DNA of 64,000 nt, taken from the NCBI GenBank assembly GCA_016869715.1, contig VGDM01000002.1, positions 62,001 to 126,000 on the forward strand, in the 5' to 3' direction. The notes under the pieces were generated by a model. It searched no databases and was not told where the DNA came from. It was given only the letters and a program-made list of their open reading frames with translations. The translations under genes were made by a program, and so were the position numbers. Shown one piece after another: positions 43,447 through 52,985 of this stretch (position 1 is the first letter of the stretch; every line of letters begins with the position of its first letter). The stretch is from Alphaproteobacteria bacterium (GTDB taxonomy: Bacteria; Pseudomonadota; Alphaproteobacteria; Acetobacterales; Acetobacteraceae).

Positions 43447-45795
43447 ATGAACCATATCCCCGCCACGATGAGAGGAACCGGCATCGGCGCCCCCGTACGC
43501 CGCATTGAGGATATGCGGTTTCTGCGCGGGCAGGGGCGCTATGTAGATGATCTGGGCGGCGCGGATGTCGCGCAGCTTGTCATGCTGCGTTCGCCTTATG
43601 CCTCGGCGCGCGTCACGCGGCTTGATGCCAGCAAGGCGCGCGGCATGCCCGGCGTGCTGCTGGTGCTGACGCCTGAGGATATCAAGGAACTTGGCGTGCT
43701 TCGCTGCATCACGCCGCGGCTGCAACGAAATGGAACACCTTTGGCGCAAACCCCCTGGCGCATGCTGGCCTTGGAGCAGGTGCGCTATGTGGGCGAAGCG
43801 GTGGCGGCGGTGATCGCGACATCACGCGCTGCCGCGCAGGATGCGGCGGAAGCCATTATTGTTGAATATGAACCCATGTCAGCGGTGACGAATGTCGCAG
43901 AGGCGATCAAGCCCGAGGCGCCGCAGCTTTGGCCCGATTTAGCGAAAGAAAATGAAAGCGTCCTATTTAGCCTAGGTGATGCGGCGGCGGTTGACGCTGC
44001 CTTCGCGCGCGCGGCGCATGTCACACGGCTTGATTTCCGTATCACGCGGGTTTCTGCCAATCCCATGGAACCGCGCAATGCGCTGGCGAGTTATGATCCG
44101 GTGGAGAATCGCTTTACGCTGACCACCGGCACGCAATTGCCGCATGTGATGCGCAATGAAATCGCGGAATTCGCGCTGAAGATACCATCGAATAGGCTGC
44201 GCATCATCTCGCCCGATGTGGGGGGCGGCTTTGGCATGAAGGAAAGCCCATTTCAGGAATATGTGCTGGCCTTGCACGGCGCCAAGCGCCTTGACCGGCC
44301 GGTGCGCTGGACTGCGACGCGCACGGAAAGTTTCTTGGCTGATACGCATGCGCGCGATAATGTCTCAAAGGCGGAATTGGCGTTGGCGGCTGATGGCACT
44401 TTCCTCGGCTTTCGGGTGCATACGCTTTGTAATGTTGGCGCCTATCTCGCCTGGCAGGGGCCGGTTTCTGCCACAAATAATGTCGGCGGGCTCGCAGGGG
44501 TTTATCGCACGCCGCATATCTTCACCGAAGTACGCTGCATTTTCACGCATACGCAACCAACTGCGCCCTATCGCGGTGCCGGGCGGCCAGAGGCGATTTA
44601 CGCCATTGAGCGCATCATTGATCTGGCCGCCGATGAAATGGGCCTGGACCGGATTGCGTTGCGTGAGAAAAACTTGATCCCGCCTGACGCTATGCCGTTT
44701 CGTACCGGGCTTGATTACACCTATGACAGCGGCGATTTCCCGAAGAATATGGCACTCGCGCTACAAGCTGCGGATTGGGCAGGGTTTGAGGCACGCCGCG
44801 CGGAGGCCAAAGCGCGCGGTAAGCTTCGCGGTATTGGCATAGCCAATGCGATTGAAAGCGCGGGCGGGCCGCATCGTGGGCCTTTGGAGGAAGCTGCTGA
44901 AATCCGCTTCGACTCCGGCGGCAGCGTGACCTTACTGATGGGCAGCCATAATCACGGCCAGGGGCATGAAACGGTATTTCGTCAGATTGCGTCAGAACGC
45001 TTGGGGATTCCGGCCGAGCGCATCCGCTTCATCAATGGTGACACTGACATTGTGACCCATGGGCGTGGTACGATTGGATCACGATCCATGATGGCGGCAG
45101 GTGGCGCGCTGGTGGGCGCGGCGGAGCGCATCATCACGCGCGGCAAGAAGATCGCGGCGCATTTCCTGGAAGCGGCGGAAGACGATATTGAATTCAGTGA
45201 GGGGCGATTCTGCATTGCGGGAACGGATCGCGGCATCGGTATCGAAGCCCTCGCGCGCCGCAGCTATATTCCTGGCCAATTGCTGATGGGCGAAGAACTT
45301 GGGCTTTCCGCCCTGCTCATTACGCGGCCAAGCGACGCGACCTTCCCCAATGGCTGCCATATCGCCGAGGTGGAAATAGACCCTGAAACTGGCAAAGCTG
45401 AGACCGTTGCTTACGTTGTGGTGGACGATGTCGGCACCGTGATCAATCCGCTGCTGCTGAAGGGCCAAATCCATGGAGGCATTGCACAAGGGCTGGGGCA
45501 GGTGTTTGGTGAGGATATTCGCTATGATGCGAATGGTCAGCTTTTGACCGCAAGCTTCATGGATTATCTGATGCCGCGCGCCGCGGATTTTCCGGAGATG
45601 GTGGTGAAAAGCAACCCAGTGCCAACCAAGACTAATCCGCTTGGCGTGAAAGGCGCTGGAGAGGCCGGCACGGTCGGCGCCTTGCCGGTGCTGATCAATG
45701 CGATTGTAGATGCGCTGCGTCCGCTTGGCATCCACCATATTGAAATGCCGGCAACGCCGGAGCGTATCTGGGCTGCCATTTGCAAGGCCGGTTAG
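43447..45795 (+). CDS. Xanthine dehydrogenase-family molybdopterin subunit (CoxL form II-like)
   Basis: The 782-residue protein is the large subunit of a molybdenum hydroxylase. The N-terminal a/b-hammerhead has RRIEDMRFLRGQGRYVDDL. The Mo-cofactor regions include DVGGGFGMKESPFQEY, the active-site loop TAPYRGAGRPEAIYAIERII and GSHNHGQGHETVFRQIASER, and GVKGAGEAGTVGALPVLI supplies the catalytic glutamate. The RGAGR loop is that of form II enzymes, not the AYxCSFR of true aerobic CO dehydrogenases, so CO oxidation is unlikely. No FAD (medium) or 2Fe-2S (small) subunit gene is nearby. Its stop overlaps tail-to-tail with the G3E GTPase by four bases. Confidence 0.9.
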   Translation: MNHIPATMRGTGIGAPVRRIEDMRFLRGQGRYVDDLGGADVAQLVMLRSPYASARVTRLDASKARGMPGVLLVLTPEDIKELGVLRCITPRLQRNGTPLAQTPWRMLALEQVRYVGEAVAAVIATSRAAAQDAAEAIIVEYEPMSAVTNVAEAIKPEAPQLWPDLAKENESVLFSLGDAAAVDAAFARAAHVTRLDFRITRVSANPMEPRNALASYDPVENRFTLTTGTQLPHVMRNEIAEFALKIPSNRLRIISPDVGGGFGMKESPFQEYVLALHGAKRLDRPVRWTATRTESFLADTHARDNVSKAELALAADGTFLGFRVHTLCNVGAYLAWQGPVSATNNVGGLAGVYRTPHIFTEVRCIFTHTQPTAPYRGAGRPEAIYAIERIIDLAADEMGLDRIALREKNLIPPDAMPFRTGLDYTYDSGDFPKNMALALQAADWAGFEARRAEAKARGKLRGIGIANAIESAGGPHRGPLEEAAEIRFDSGGSVTLLMGSHNHGQGHETVFRQIASERLGIPAERIRFINGDTDIVTHGRGTIGSRSMMAAGGALVGAAERIITRGKKIAAHFLEAAEDDIEFSEGRFCIAGTDRGIGIEALARRSYIPGQLLMGEELGLSALLITRPSDATFPNGCHIAEVEIDPETGKAETVAYVVVDDVGTVINPLLLKGQIHGGIAQGLGQVFGEDIRYDANGQLLTASFMDYLMPRAADFPEMVVKSNPVPTKTNPLGVKGAGEAGTVGALPVLINAIVDALRPLGIHHIEMPATPERIWAAICKAG

Positions 45796-46757
45796 GTCCG
45801 CGCTTCTTCCTCCAAGGCTTCCAAAAGCCGCGCTGGCCACCATTGCGGAATACCTTGGCCGATCAGCACCAGGCAGGAATGCCGATCCGCTGATGGCCAA
45901 TCTTCTAGCCATTGAATGGGATGCAGCACATGGCGCACGCCATGCAGCACGGCGGGTTTTTCCGGCTCTTCCGCAACACGGATAATGCCCTTCACGCGCA
46001 GTAATTTCTCGCCGGCATGTTCGGCCAAGGCTTCCAGGAATAATGGCAGCACCACCGCAGGCAGGGGGTCTTCGCGCAGGATGGAAATGGTCTCCACCCC
46101 CGTGCTATGACGCGCGCTTGGTGTCGCAATGGCTTCCAGCCAATGCTGCAAGGCAGCAGGCCGCGCCGCAGAAGCAAATAGCGCATCGGGTGGAATGGCG
46201 CCTTGCACCGCGCGCAAGATCGGCGCGCCAGGATTGAGCGCCGCAAGCCGCCCCTCAAGCGCCGATGTATCGGGTGCGAGATCAGTTTTGCTGAGCAGCA
46301 GCCGATCTGCAAGCATGGCCTGCTGCGTGGCTTCCGGATGGCGTGTAATGGTCTCGGCACCCAACAGCGCATCCACCACCGTCACCACCGCTTCCACGCG
46401 ATGATCCTCCGCAATGCTTGGGTCCATTAGCAGCGTGTGCAGAATAGGCGCGGGGTCAGCCAGGCCAGAGGTTTCTATCAGCACACGGTGATAGGTGACA
46501 GCGCCTGATCGGCGGCGTGCCGCCAAATCGATCAGCGTGTGCGCCAGATCGCCGCGCGTGGCACAGCAAAGGCACCCATTGGTAAGGCCGAGTAGATTTT
46601 CTTCTGATGTTTCCAGCAATTCATGGTCAAGCCCAATATCGCCCCATTCATTGACGATCACCGCACTTCCGGCATAGGCGGGATCACGCAGCACAGAACG
46701 CAGCAGCGTGGTCTTGCCGCTGCCCAGAAATCCGGTGATGACCGAAACAGGAATCAC
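45792..46757 (-). CDS. G3E-family (COG0523, CobW/YjiA-like) metallochaperone GTPase
   Basis: The 321-residue protein has Walker A GFLGSGKTTLLRSVLRD, NEWGDIGLDHELL, the metal-binding CxCC in LTNGCLCCATRGDLAH, Walker B in VLIETSGLADPAPIL and the guanine motif SKTD. A C-terminal CobW_C domain follows with GIIRVAEEPEKPAVLHGVRH. These GTPases insert or traffic zinc, cobalt or other metals into client enzymes. It begins with GTG overlapping the stop of the 94-residue unknown (GTGA), itself overlapping the hydantoinase stop. The obvious client candidate is that metal-dependent hydantoinase; this is inference. Confidence 0.92.
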   Translation of the reverse strand: MIPVSVITGFLGSGKTTLLRSVLRDPAYAGSAVIVNEWGDIGLDHELLETSEENLLGLTNGCLCCATRGDLAHTLIDLAARRRSGAVTYHRVLIETSGLADPAPILHTLLMDPSIAEDHRVEAVVTVVDALLGAETITRHPEATQQAMLADRLLLSKTDLAPDTSALEGRLAALNPGAPILRAVQGAIPPDALFASAARPAALQHWLEAIATPSARHSTGVETISILREDPLPAVVLPLFLEALAEHAGEKLLRVKGIIRVAEEPEKPAVLHGVRHVLHPIQWLEDWPSADRHSCLVLIGQGIPQWWPARLLEALEEEART

Positions 46758-47038
46758 GATGGCGCCGCAACCCGCGCGCGGGCCGGTACAGCGCTGGTTA
46801 CGTTCAGCGCGTAGCGCAGGCTGCGCAATAGCCCGAGCATGGAAGCCGCCGGTCGCCGCCGGGTTTCGCTGATCAGCCACCAGCGCATGGGCGCTTCCCC
46901 CTGTGCGGCTCTCGTGACATGCAACACCTGCTCACCGGCGATGATTCTCATGCCGCCATCGGCGATTTCCACGCGCCCGGCCACGCCCCAAAGGGTCAGG
47001 CTATCAGCCAGCAAGGCGCGAAGCGCAGGTGGGTTCAT
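46754..47038 (-). CDS. Small protein of unknown function in the hydantoinase-GTPase unit
   Basis: A 94-residue protein with no family I recognise. It reads MNPPALRALLADSLTLWGVA and continues with two predicted beta strands (GRVEIADGGMRIIAGEQVLH), then MRWWLISETRRRPAASMLGL and a helix LLRSLRYALNV. It has no signal, cysteine or histidine cluster. Both ends overlap neighbours: ATGA with the hydantoinase stop and GTGA with the GTPase start. Such strict overlap suggests coupled translation and a role with one of the two, for example as an adaptor between enzyme and metallochaperone. It has its own in-frame ATG and no better-supported frame competes. Confidence 0.6.
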   Translation of the reverse strand: MNPPALRALLADSLTLWGVAGRVEIADGGMRIIAGEQVLHVTRAAQGEAPMRWWLISETRRRPAASMLGLLRSLRYALNVTSAVPARARVAAPS

Positions 47039-48462
47039 ACGGCGGGTGCGGTGCGGATTTCCTGCAAAATGCGTCGCGGCAGCCATTGCCCCCTAGCCGC
47101 ATCACCGACCCAGCGATCATTTTCCACCATGATCTTGCCGCGCAAAATTGTCATGGCAGGCCAGGCATCTACCTGACGGCCTTCCCAGGGCGTATAGTCG
47201 CTTTCATGCAGGGCTTCGGCGCGCACCATACGCTTCAGCTTGGGATCAAGAATGCAGATATCCGCATCCGTTCCCGCCGCAATCGCGCCCTTGCGCGGAT
47301 ACATGCCCATGATCTTCGCCGCATTGGTCGAAACCGCATCCACGAATTGGCGCAATGTGAAGCCGCGCTTGCCGACCATTTCAGTGTACATGACCGCCAC
47401 GCGCGGTTCCACGCCGGAATTGCCGCCGGTGGTGTCATCCACCCGCTTGCCTTGCGTCTTCACTGCCAAGGAACAGCAAAGTTCATCGGTGGCAACGCAG
47501 GAAATGGAGCCATCGCGCGCACCGGCCCAAAGCTCATCCTGATCCGCCTGAGACTTCAGCGATGGATAGGTGTGATAGATCTGCCCATTCGGGCGCTTAT
47601 AATCCTCACTGGTGTAGAGCATGTATTGATGGAGCGATTCGCCATAGACCGGCAGGCCCTTGGCACGCGCATCGCGAATGGCGCGCACGCCATTCCCGGC
47701 GGAGACATGCATCATGTAAAGCGCCGTGCCCGGCACATGTTCTGCCAATCGCATCACACGACGAAAGGACAGGTCTTCGGATAGCGTATTGTGAACCTCT
47801 GCCATATTCTCGAACCCTGCGCGGTTTTCGCGAAAGAGTTTGGCATACATATGCATGATAATGTCATTGTCTTCGGCGTGGATCACGCCAAGCCCGCCTT
47901 TGGCGGCGAGTACCTGAAACACTTCCCAGATATCGCCGAAATCAACCATGCGGCCCTTACGGGAAGGGGTGATATCGGTCGTGAAGATTTTCGTGGTGGC
48001 GTGGCCGGCTTCAATAGCCTCGCCAAGCTGCGCGGGCAGATCAGGCGGCAAATCGCCTTCCACCATGATGTGGAAAGCATAATCGCAGGGGCAGCCATCG
48101 GCCTTCCAGGCGGCGTGGCGTTCGTTGATGGCGCCTTCGATGGTTTTGCCACGCGTCCAGCGTACGAAATCCAGAATGCTGGTGGTGCCGCCATAAAGTG
48201 CGGCTTTGCCAACCACGGAAGCGCCCTGAGTCTGATCGAGCTTTCCATCGGGGCCGGGAATGGGCCAGAGGCAATGCGTATGCGGATCAATACCGCCCGG
48301 CATCACGATGCTGTCGCCCGCATCCACTACACGCGCCCGGCCCGGTATGGTCAGACAGCCCGGCGCTGCGATGGCAACGATTTTTTCACCCGCAATGCCG
48401 ATTTCCGCCGGGCCAATGGTGTAGGGAGTAACGACGCAATTGCCCTTAATGATCAGATCCAT
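47035..48462 (-). CDS. Hydantoinase/dihydropyrimidinase family amidohydrolase
   Basis: The 475-residue cyclic amidohydrolase has the first metal pair in VMPGGIDPHTHCLWPIPG, the carbamylated lysine in ATTKIFTTDITPS, and histidine ligands near VIHAEDNDIIMHM and LYMMHVSAGNGVRAI. The aspartate segment reads CVATDELCCSLAVK, where most dihydropyrimidinases have a TDHCP-like motif, so substrate preference may differ. It hydrolyses cyclic ureides such as dihydropyrimidines or 5-substituted hydantoins. It is the first gene of a three-gene overlapping unit. A separate remnant of a second hydantoinase gene lies at 13.6-13.9 kb. Confidence 0.9.
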   Translation of the reverse strand: MDLIIKGNCVVTPYTIGPAEIGIAGEKIVAIAAPGCLTIPGRARVVDAGDSIVMPGGIDPHTHCLWPIPGPDGKLDQTQGASVVGKAALYGGTTSILDFVRWTRGKTIEGAINERHAAWKADGCPCDYAFHIMVEGDLPPDLPAQLGEAIEAGHATTKIFTTDITPSRKGRMVDFGDIWEVFQVLAAKGGLGVIHAEDNDIIMHMYAKLFRENRAGFENMAEVHNTLSEDLSFRRVMRLAEHVPGTALYMMHVSAGNGVRAIRDARAKGLPVYGESLHQYMLYTSEDYKRPNGQIYHTYPSLKSQADQDELWAGARDGSISCVATDELCCSLAVKTQGKRVDDTTGGNSGVEPRVAVMYTEMVGKRGFTLRQFVDAVSTNAAKIMGMYPRKGAIAAGTDADICILDPKLKRMVRAEALHESDYTPWEGRQVDAWPAMTILRGKIMVENDRWVGDAARGQWLPRRILQEIRTAPAV

Positions 48463-48544
48463 GGGTATATCCCCGTTTGGCGCATCGAAGCGCCTTCAGA
48501 GACGAAGCCTAAACCCAAAATAGGGGTTAAGGCCAATGCTGATT

Positions 48545-49012
48545 TTAGCGCCGTGCGGTGCCCGGAATGTCGCGGGAGATACGCGCGCGATCGGTTTCCG
48601 TTACCATCACGCGGTCACTAATTTGCAAGCCAAGCTCATTGGTTTGGGTAATGACACGCTCGCGACCGGAATCCGGGCGAATGATGAATTCGATTGTCTC
48701 ACCACGGGTGACGCCTTGTTCAATGGCTCCGCCGGCAACACCGCCCGCAAGCGCGCCGACCACACCACCCACGGTGCGTGTGCGCCAATCGTCGCCGATG
48801 GTGCTCCCCAGGAAACCACCGCCAACCGCACCCGCCGTGGCGCCAACACCGCTGCGCGAAGCGCTGACCGTCACGGGGCGCATGGCAATGATGGTGCCGC
48901 GATAGACAGTGCCCTGGATGCCAAGGGCCTGACGCTCGACTGAGGTATTGGTCTCAGGCGCGCAGGCGGCAAAGCCGAGGGCGAGGAGGATTGCAGAAAG
49001 GCGCAAGAGCAT
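48545..49012 (-). CDS. Glycine-zipper outer membrane lipoprotein (SlyB-like)
   Basis: The 155-residue protein has a lipoprotein signal (LLRLSAILLALGFAAC) and a glycine-zipper membrane segment, GVGATAGAVGGGFLGSTIG and VVGALAGGVAGGAIEQG. A C-terminal beta region follows (IEFIIRPDSGRERVITQTNE). This is the pattern of SlyB/Pcp and related 2TM glycine-zipper lipoproteins, which sit in the outer membrane and stabilise it under stress. Length and layout are typical. Confidence 0.88.
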   Translation of the reverse strand: MLLRLSAILLALGFAACAPETNTSVERQALGIQGTVYRGTIIAMRPVTVSASRSGVGATAGAVGGGFLGSTIGDDWRTRTVGGVVGALAGGVAGGAIEQGVTRGETIEFIIRPDSGRERVITQTNELGLQISDRVMVTETDRARISRDIPGTARR

Positions 49013-49094
49013 GGGTCAAAGTCCGCTCAGCGGGGATTCCAAGATCCGCATAGTAGAAACCCGGCATGTGTGGCTTTTTTATGGTGGGCCTGCG

Positions 49095-50123
49095 TTACGC
49101 GATTTTCAGATCGCTCGCCAAATGGAACAGGCAATCGCCCCGCTTGGTGCGCGCCGGGATGCGCTGGCACATGACAATGCCAGCAGCCTTGAAGGTGATT
49201 TCAACCGGCGGCAGCCAGGGCGTTTCGGTGATATGGATGCGCGCAGCGGGCGTGCCGATGGCGACCGTGTCTCCAAGCGTCACCAAGGGCTCAAACACGC
49301 CATTTTCAGGCGCATAGACGTAATAATCCTGCCCGCGCACATCCAAAAACCGGGTAGGGGCGGGTGGTTCGGCCCAATCGGATTGCGGCAGAATGCCAAG
49401 ATGCACCAGCACATTGCGCACGCCGCGCTCAGCAATTGCAAGGCCGGCGGGATTGACCGTGCCTGAGCCGCCCAATTCGCTGCCAAGCGCGATCTTGCCG
49501 CGCCGTTCAGCGCCACTGCCCAGCGTTTGATTGCCGCCCTGGCCTTGCGCGCCGCCCTGGATATAGGTGAAGGGCGCACCAAAGGCCCGGAGTGCGGCCA
49601 ATTGTTTATGAAACAGCGCAGGATCATTGGATTGTGTCGCCAAGACGCAGGGAACGTAATTTAGTGATGATCCACCCGAATGTAAATCCATCACAAAATC
49701 CGCAAGCGGGATCAATTCGCTGTCAATGTAATGCGCGATTTGGCGCGTGACCGTACCATCGGGATCGCCTGGAAAAATGCGGTTCAGATTCAGATCATCA
49801 ATCGGCGAAACGCGCCGCCCGGCGAGTGCCGCCGGATAATTCGCCATGGTGAGCAGGATAATCCGCCCCTTGATGCGCGCAGGATCAAGCGACTTGGCCA
49901 GATTGGTCAGCACCACCTGGCCTTCATATTCATCGCCATGATTGCCCGAGGTGAAAAGCGCGGTCGGACCCTCACCATTCTTCACCACCACAATCGGGAT
50001 GGGCAGAAAGCCATAGGCGCTGTCATGCGTTGAATGGAACAGACGAATAAAACCTGTCTGCTTGCCGTCCTTGTTGAAGTCAACTTCAGAGACAAGGCGC
50101 GATTTGCGCGGCGCGTCAGCCAT
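49095..50123 (-). CDS. Succinylglutamate desuccinylase/aspartoacylase-family deacylase
   Basis: The 342-residue protein has the zinc motif of the AstE/AspA family: ALFTSGNHGDEYEGQVVLTN supplies His and Glu, and FVMDLHSGGSSLNY the second His. PIDDLNLNRIFPGDPDG carries the substrate-binding arginine. It continues with a C-terminal beta domain (LVTLGDTVAIGTPAARIH). These enzymes remove acyl groups from N-acyl amino acids. It lies 14 bases after the last gene of the peptide-type ABC importer, which suggests that the importer brings in an N-acyl or amide substrate. Confidence 0.9.
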   Translation of the reverse strand: MADAPRKSRLVSEVDFNKDGKQTGFIRLFHSTHDSAYGFLPIPIVVVKNGEGPTALFTSGNHGDEYEGQVVLTNLAKSLDPARIKGRIILLTMANYPAALAGRRVSPIDDLNLNRIFPGDPDGTVTRQIAHYIDSELIPLADFVMDLHSGGSSLNYVPCVLATQSNDPALFHKQLAALRAFGAPFTYIQGGAQGQGGNQTLGSGAERRGKIALGSELGGSGTVNPAGLAIAERGVRNVLVHLGILPQSDWAEPPAPTRFLDVRGQDYYVYAPENGVFEPLVTLGDTVAIGTPAARIHITETPWLPPVEITFKAAGIVMCQRIPARTKRGDCLFHLASDLKIA

Positions 50124-50137
50124 GGCGTCTTCCCTAT

Positions 50138-51124
50138 TCAGGCTTCTGTTATCAAATGGCAGGCGACCTGATGGCCAGCCTGAGTCTCCGTGAGCGGCGG
50201 CGCCACTTCCTTGCAGATGGGCATTAGATGCGGGCAGCGCGTATGGAAGCGGCAGCCAGAAGGCGGGTTGAGCGCGCTTGGAATATCACCGGCGATATTC
50301 TCTCGCTTGCCGAGTAACCGGCGCGATGGATGCGGCGCCGGCACGGCCGCAATCAGCGCGCGCGTGTAGGGGTGCTGCGGATTATTATAGATCACGCGCT
50401 TTTCAGCAATTTCTACGACCTTGCCGAGATACATCACCGCGACCCGATCCGAGATATGCCGCACTACGGAGAGATCATGCGCGATAAACAGATAGGTCAG
50501 CCCCATATCGCGCTGCAAATCCTGTAGCAGATTGACGATTTGCGCCTGGACGGAGACATCGAGCGCGGACACCGCCTCATCACACACGACAAAGCGCGGC
50601 TTCAGGATGAGTGCGCGCGCAATGCCGATGCGCTGGCGCTGGCCACCGGAAAATTCATGCGGAAAGCGATCCAGCGCACGGCGCGGCAGGCCAACGCGAT
50701 CAAGCATTTCAGTGACCTGCTGGCGTGTTTCGGTGCCATGCTTAGCACCATGAATCACCAGCGGTTCGGCGATGATTTCCTCAACCGCCATGCGTGGATT
50801 GAGCGCGCCGTAAGGGTCCTGAAAAATGATCTGCATGGACTTGCGAAGCTCACGCATCGCCGCGCGACCAAGGCCGGTGATCTCCTGGCCTTCAAAGCGA
50901 ATACTGCCCGCGGTTGGGTCCAGCAGGCGTATCAAAAGCCGCCCAAGTGTTGATTTGCCGCAGCCGGATTCACCAACCAGGCCCAGGGTTTCGCCAGGCA
51001 TGATGCTGAGCCCGACATCATCCACCGCGCGCAATTTGCTGCCTCTGCCACGCAGAAACCGGCCACCGCCCCCGGCATCATAATGCTTGGCGAGATTCTC
51101 GGCGCTGATCAGGGCTTCGGTCAT
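50138..51124 (-). CDS. Dipeptide/oligopeptide-type ABC importer ATPase (DppF/OppF-like)
   Basis: A 328-residue ABC ATPase. Walker A is [20 protein letters not shown], the Q-loop [14 protein letters not shown], signature [20 protein letters not shown] and Walker [13 protein letters not shown]. The C-terminal oligopeptide-type region has [13 protein letters not shown] with its cysteines, as in DppF. I chose the ATG at 51124, which overlaps the stop of the partner ATPase gene (ATGA). It energises the importer together with that gene. Confidence 0.93.
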   Translation of the reverse strand: MTEALISAENLAKHYDAGGGGRFLRGRGSKLRAVDDVGLSIMPGETLGLVGESGCGKSTLGRLLIRLLDPTAGSIRFEGQEITGLGRAAMRELRKSMQIIFQDPYGALNPRMAVEEIIAEPLVIHGAKHGTETRQQVTEMLDRVGLPRRALDRFPHEFSGGQRQRIGIARALILKPRFVVCDEAVSALDVSVQAQIVNLLQDLQRDMGLTYLFIAHDLSVVRHISDRVAVMYLGKVVEIAEKRVIYNNPQHPYTRALIAAVPAPHPSRRLLGKRENIAGDIPSALNPPSGCRFHTRCPHLMPICKEVAPPLTETQAGHQVACHLITEA

Positions 51125-52098
51125 GGCGCGGCCAGTTCCTTGGCGCGGAGACAGGCCGCCCAATGATCTGTTTCTTCAAGGATAAGTGGCGGCAGACTTT
51201 CACTGCAAGCGGGCTGCGCATACCGGCAGCGCACACTATACCGACAGCCAGGCGGGCGGCGCGCAGGATCGGGCAGGGTGCCGGGAATGGCAATCAGTCG
51301 CGCACGATCTTCGGTGATGGAAGGAACGCATTCCAGTAAGCCGCGCGTATAGGGATGAACCGGGTGGTCAAAAATGCGCGCCACAGGCGCTTCTTCAATC
51401 ACGCGACCGGCATACATCACCAGGACGCGATCGGCGGTCTCAGCAATGACACCCATATTATGCGTAATGATCATGATCGCCATGCGAAACTCATCGCGCA
51501 AATCCATCAGCAGATCGAGAATTTGCGCCTGAATGGTCACATCTAGCGCCGTGGTGGGTTCATCGGCGATGAGCAGCTTCGGGTTGCAGGCAAGTGCAAT
51601 TGCGATCATCACGCGCTGGCGTTGCCCACCTGACATCTGGTGCGGATAATCATCCAGGCGCCGCGCGGCTGAGGGGATGCCCACCTTGTCCAACATATCA
51701 ATCGCGCGTTTGCGCAAAGCGGCGGCGGGCAGGGTTTCATGCGCGCGGATGGTTTCCATGATCTGATCGCCGATAGAAAAGACTGGGTTCAGCGATGTCA
51801 TGGGTTCCTGGAAAATCATCGAAATGCCGGGGCCGCGGATGCGCTGCATTTCTCGCGCCGAAAGCGTCGTCAGGTTCTGCCCTTGGAATTTCACACTGCC
51901 GGCAGCGATGCGTGCCGGCGGGGTCGGCAGCAACCCCATGATGGTTAGTGCGGTGACACTTTTGCCGCTGCCGCTCTCGCCGACAATGCCAAGGATCTCG
52001 CCTTCCTTGAGCGAGAGGGAAACATCCTCAATCGCGGTGATCTCGCCGCGCCCGGTCATGAAGGCCGTGGTCAGCCCCTGCACATCAAGTAAATTCAC
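51121..52098 (-). CDS. Dipeptide/oligopeptide-type ABC importer ATPase (DppD/OppD-like)
   Basis: A 325-residue ABC ATPase with Walker [22 protein letters not shown]-loop [14 protein letters not shown], signature [20 protein letters not shown] and Walker [13 protein letters not shown]. The C-terminus has the [15 protein letters not shown] oligopeptide-type cysteine motif. It overlaps both the permease gene upstream (ATGA) and the other ATPase gene downstream. Confidence 0.94.
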   Translation of the reverse strand: MNLLDVQGLTTAFMTGRGEITAIEDVSLSLKEGEILGIVGESGSGKSVTALTIMGLLPTPPARIAAGSVKFQGQNLTTLSAREMQRIRGPGISMIFQEPMTSLNPVFSIGDQIMETIRAHETLPAAALRKRAIDMLDKVGIPSAARRLDDYPHQMSGGQRQRVMIAIALACNPKLLIADEPTTALDVTIQAQILDLLMDLRDEFRMAIMIITHNMGVIAETADRVLVMYAGRVIEEAPVARIFDHPVHPYTRGLLECVPSITEDRARLIAIPGTLPDPARRPPGCRYSVRCRYAQPACSESLPPLILEETDHWAACLRAKELAAP

Positions 52099-52985
52099 TG
52101 TTGAATCCTGAGCCGTGGGTCAAGAACATCACGCAGGCCATCGCCCAGAAAATTAAGGCCCATGACCGTGATCATCAGCGCAATGCCGGGGATGGTAATG
52201 ATCCAGGGTGCCTCACGCAGGAAATCGCGGCCTTCGGCCATGATATTGCCCCATGTTGGCGTGGGCGGTACGGCACCAACGCCAAGGAAGGAAAGGGTCG
52301 CTTCCGATAGAACCGCGAATGCAAACAGGAAGGAAAGCTGCACAATCACCGGCGCCATGGCATTGGGCAGGATATGCCGCGTGAGGATACGCCAATGGCC
52401 CGCACCGGCGGCAACCGCGGCTTGGACGAATTCCATCTCTCGCAGTACAATCACAGATGATCGCACGATGCGCGCCGTGCGCGGGATATAGACAATCCCC
52501 AACGCCAGAATGACATTGAAGGTGGATGGCCCGAGCACCGACGTGACCGCGATGGCAAGCAGAATAGCAGGGAAAGCCATCAGCGCGTCATTGATCCGCA
52601 TCAGCAGATTATCAATGCGCCGGAAGTAACCCGCGGCGGCGCCGATCAGAAGCCCGAGAACGGCATTCAGCGCCACCACGGAAGCGCCAATCATCATGGA
52701 AAGCTGCGCACCCCAGACCACACGAGACCACAAGCTGCGCCCGAAACTATCCGTGCCGAAAATCCAACCCTCACCAGGGGGCTTGAATTTGTTGCGCATG
52801 GAAAGGCGGTTTGGATCAACATCGGTGATCCAAGGCGCTAGAATGGCGGCAATGGCAATAATCAGGAACAGCACGAGCCCCGTCATGAACAGCCGATGCC
52901 GCAGCAGGCGCTTCATCGTTGCGCGCGCAGGGTGTTCGCGCTTCAGAGCAATGCCTTCGGCGTCTATGGCAGCCGCGTCACTCAT
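52095..52985 (-). CDS. Dipeptide-type ABC importer permease (DppC-like)
   Basis: The 296-residue permease has an N-terminal first helix (LFMTGLVLFLIIAIAAILAP), the OppC-type segment FGTDSFGRSLWSRVVWGAQL, and the EAA loop region VIVLREMEFVQAAVAAGAGH. About six membrane helices are present. I start it at ATG 52985, which overlaps the DppB stop by a few bases; a longer frame adds six residues. It forms the channel with the DppB-like partner. Confidence 0.93.
   Translation of the reverse strand: MSDAAAIDAEGIALKREHPARATMKRLLRHRLFMTGLVLFLIIAIAAILAPWITDVDPNRLSMRNKFKPPGEGWIFGTDSFGRSLWSRVVWGAQLSMMIGASVVALNAVLGLLIGAAAGYFRRIDNLLMRINDALMAFPAILLAIAVTSVLGPSTFNVILALGIVYIPRTARIVRSSVIVLREMEFVQAAVAAGAGHWRILTRHILPNAMAPVIVQLSFLFAFAVLSEATLSFLGVGAVPPTPTWGNIMAEGRDFLREAPWIITIPGIALMITVMGLNFLGDGLRDVLDPRLRIQQ

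Noticed and set aside
43447-45795. Aerobic carbon monoxide dehydrogenase
   Set aside because: The active-site loop is PYRGAGR, not the AYxCSFR loop of CO-oxidising form I enzymes, and the medium and small subunits are absent.
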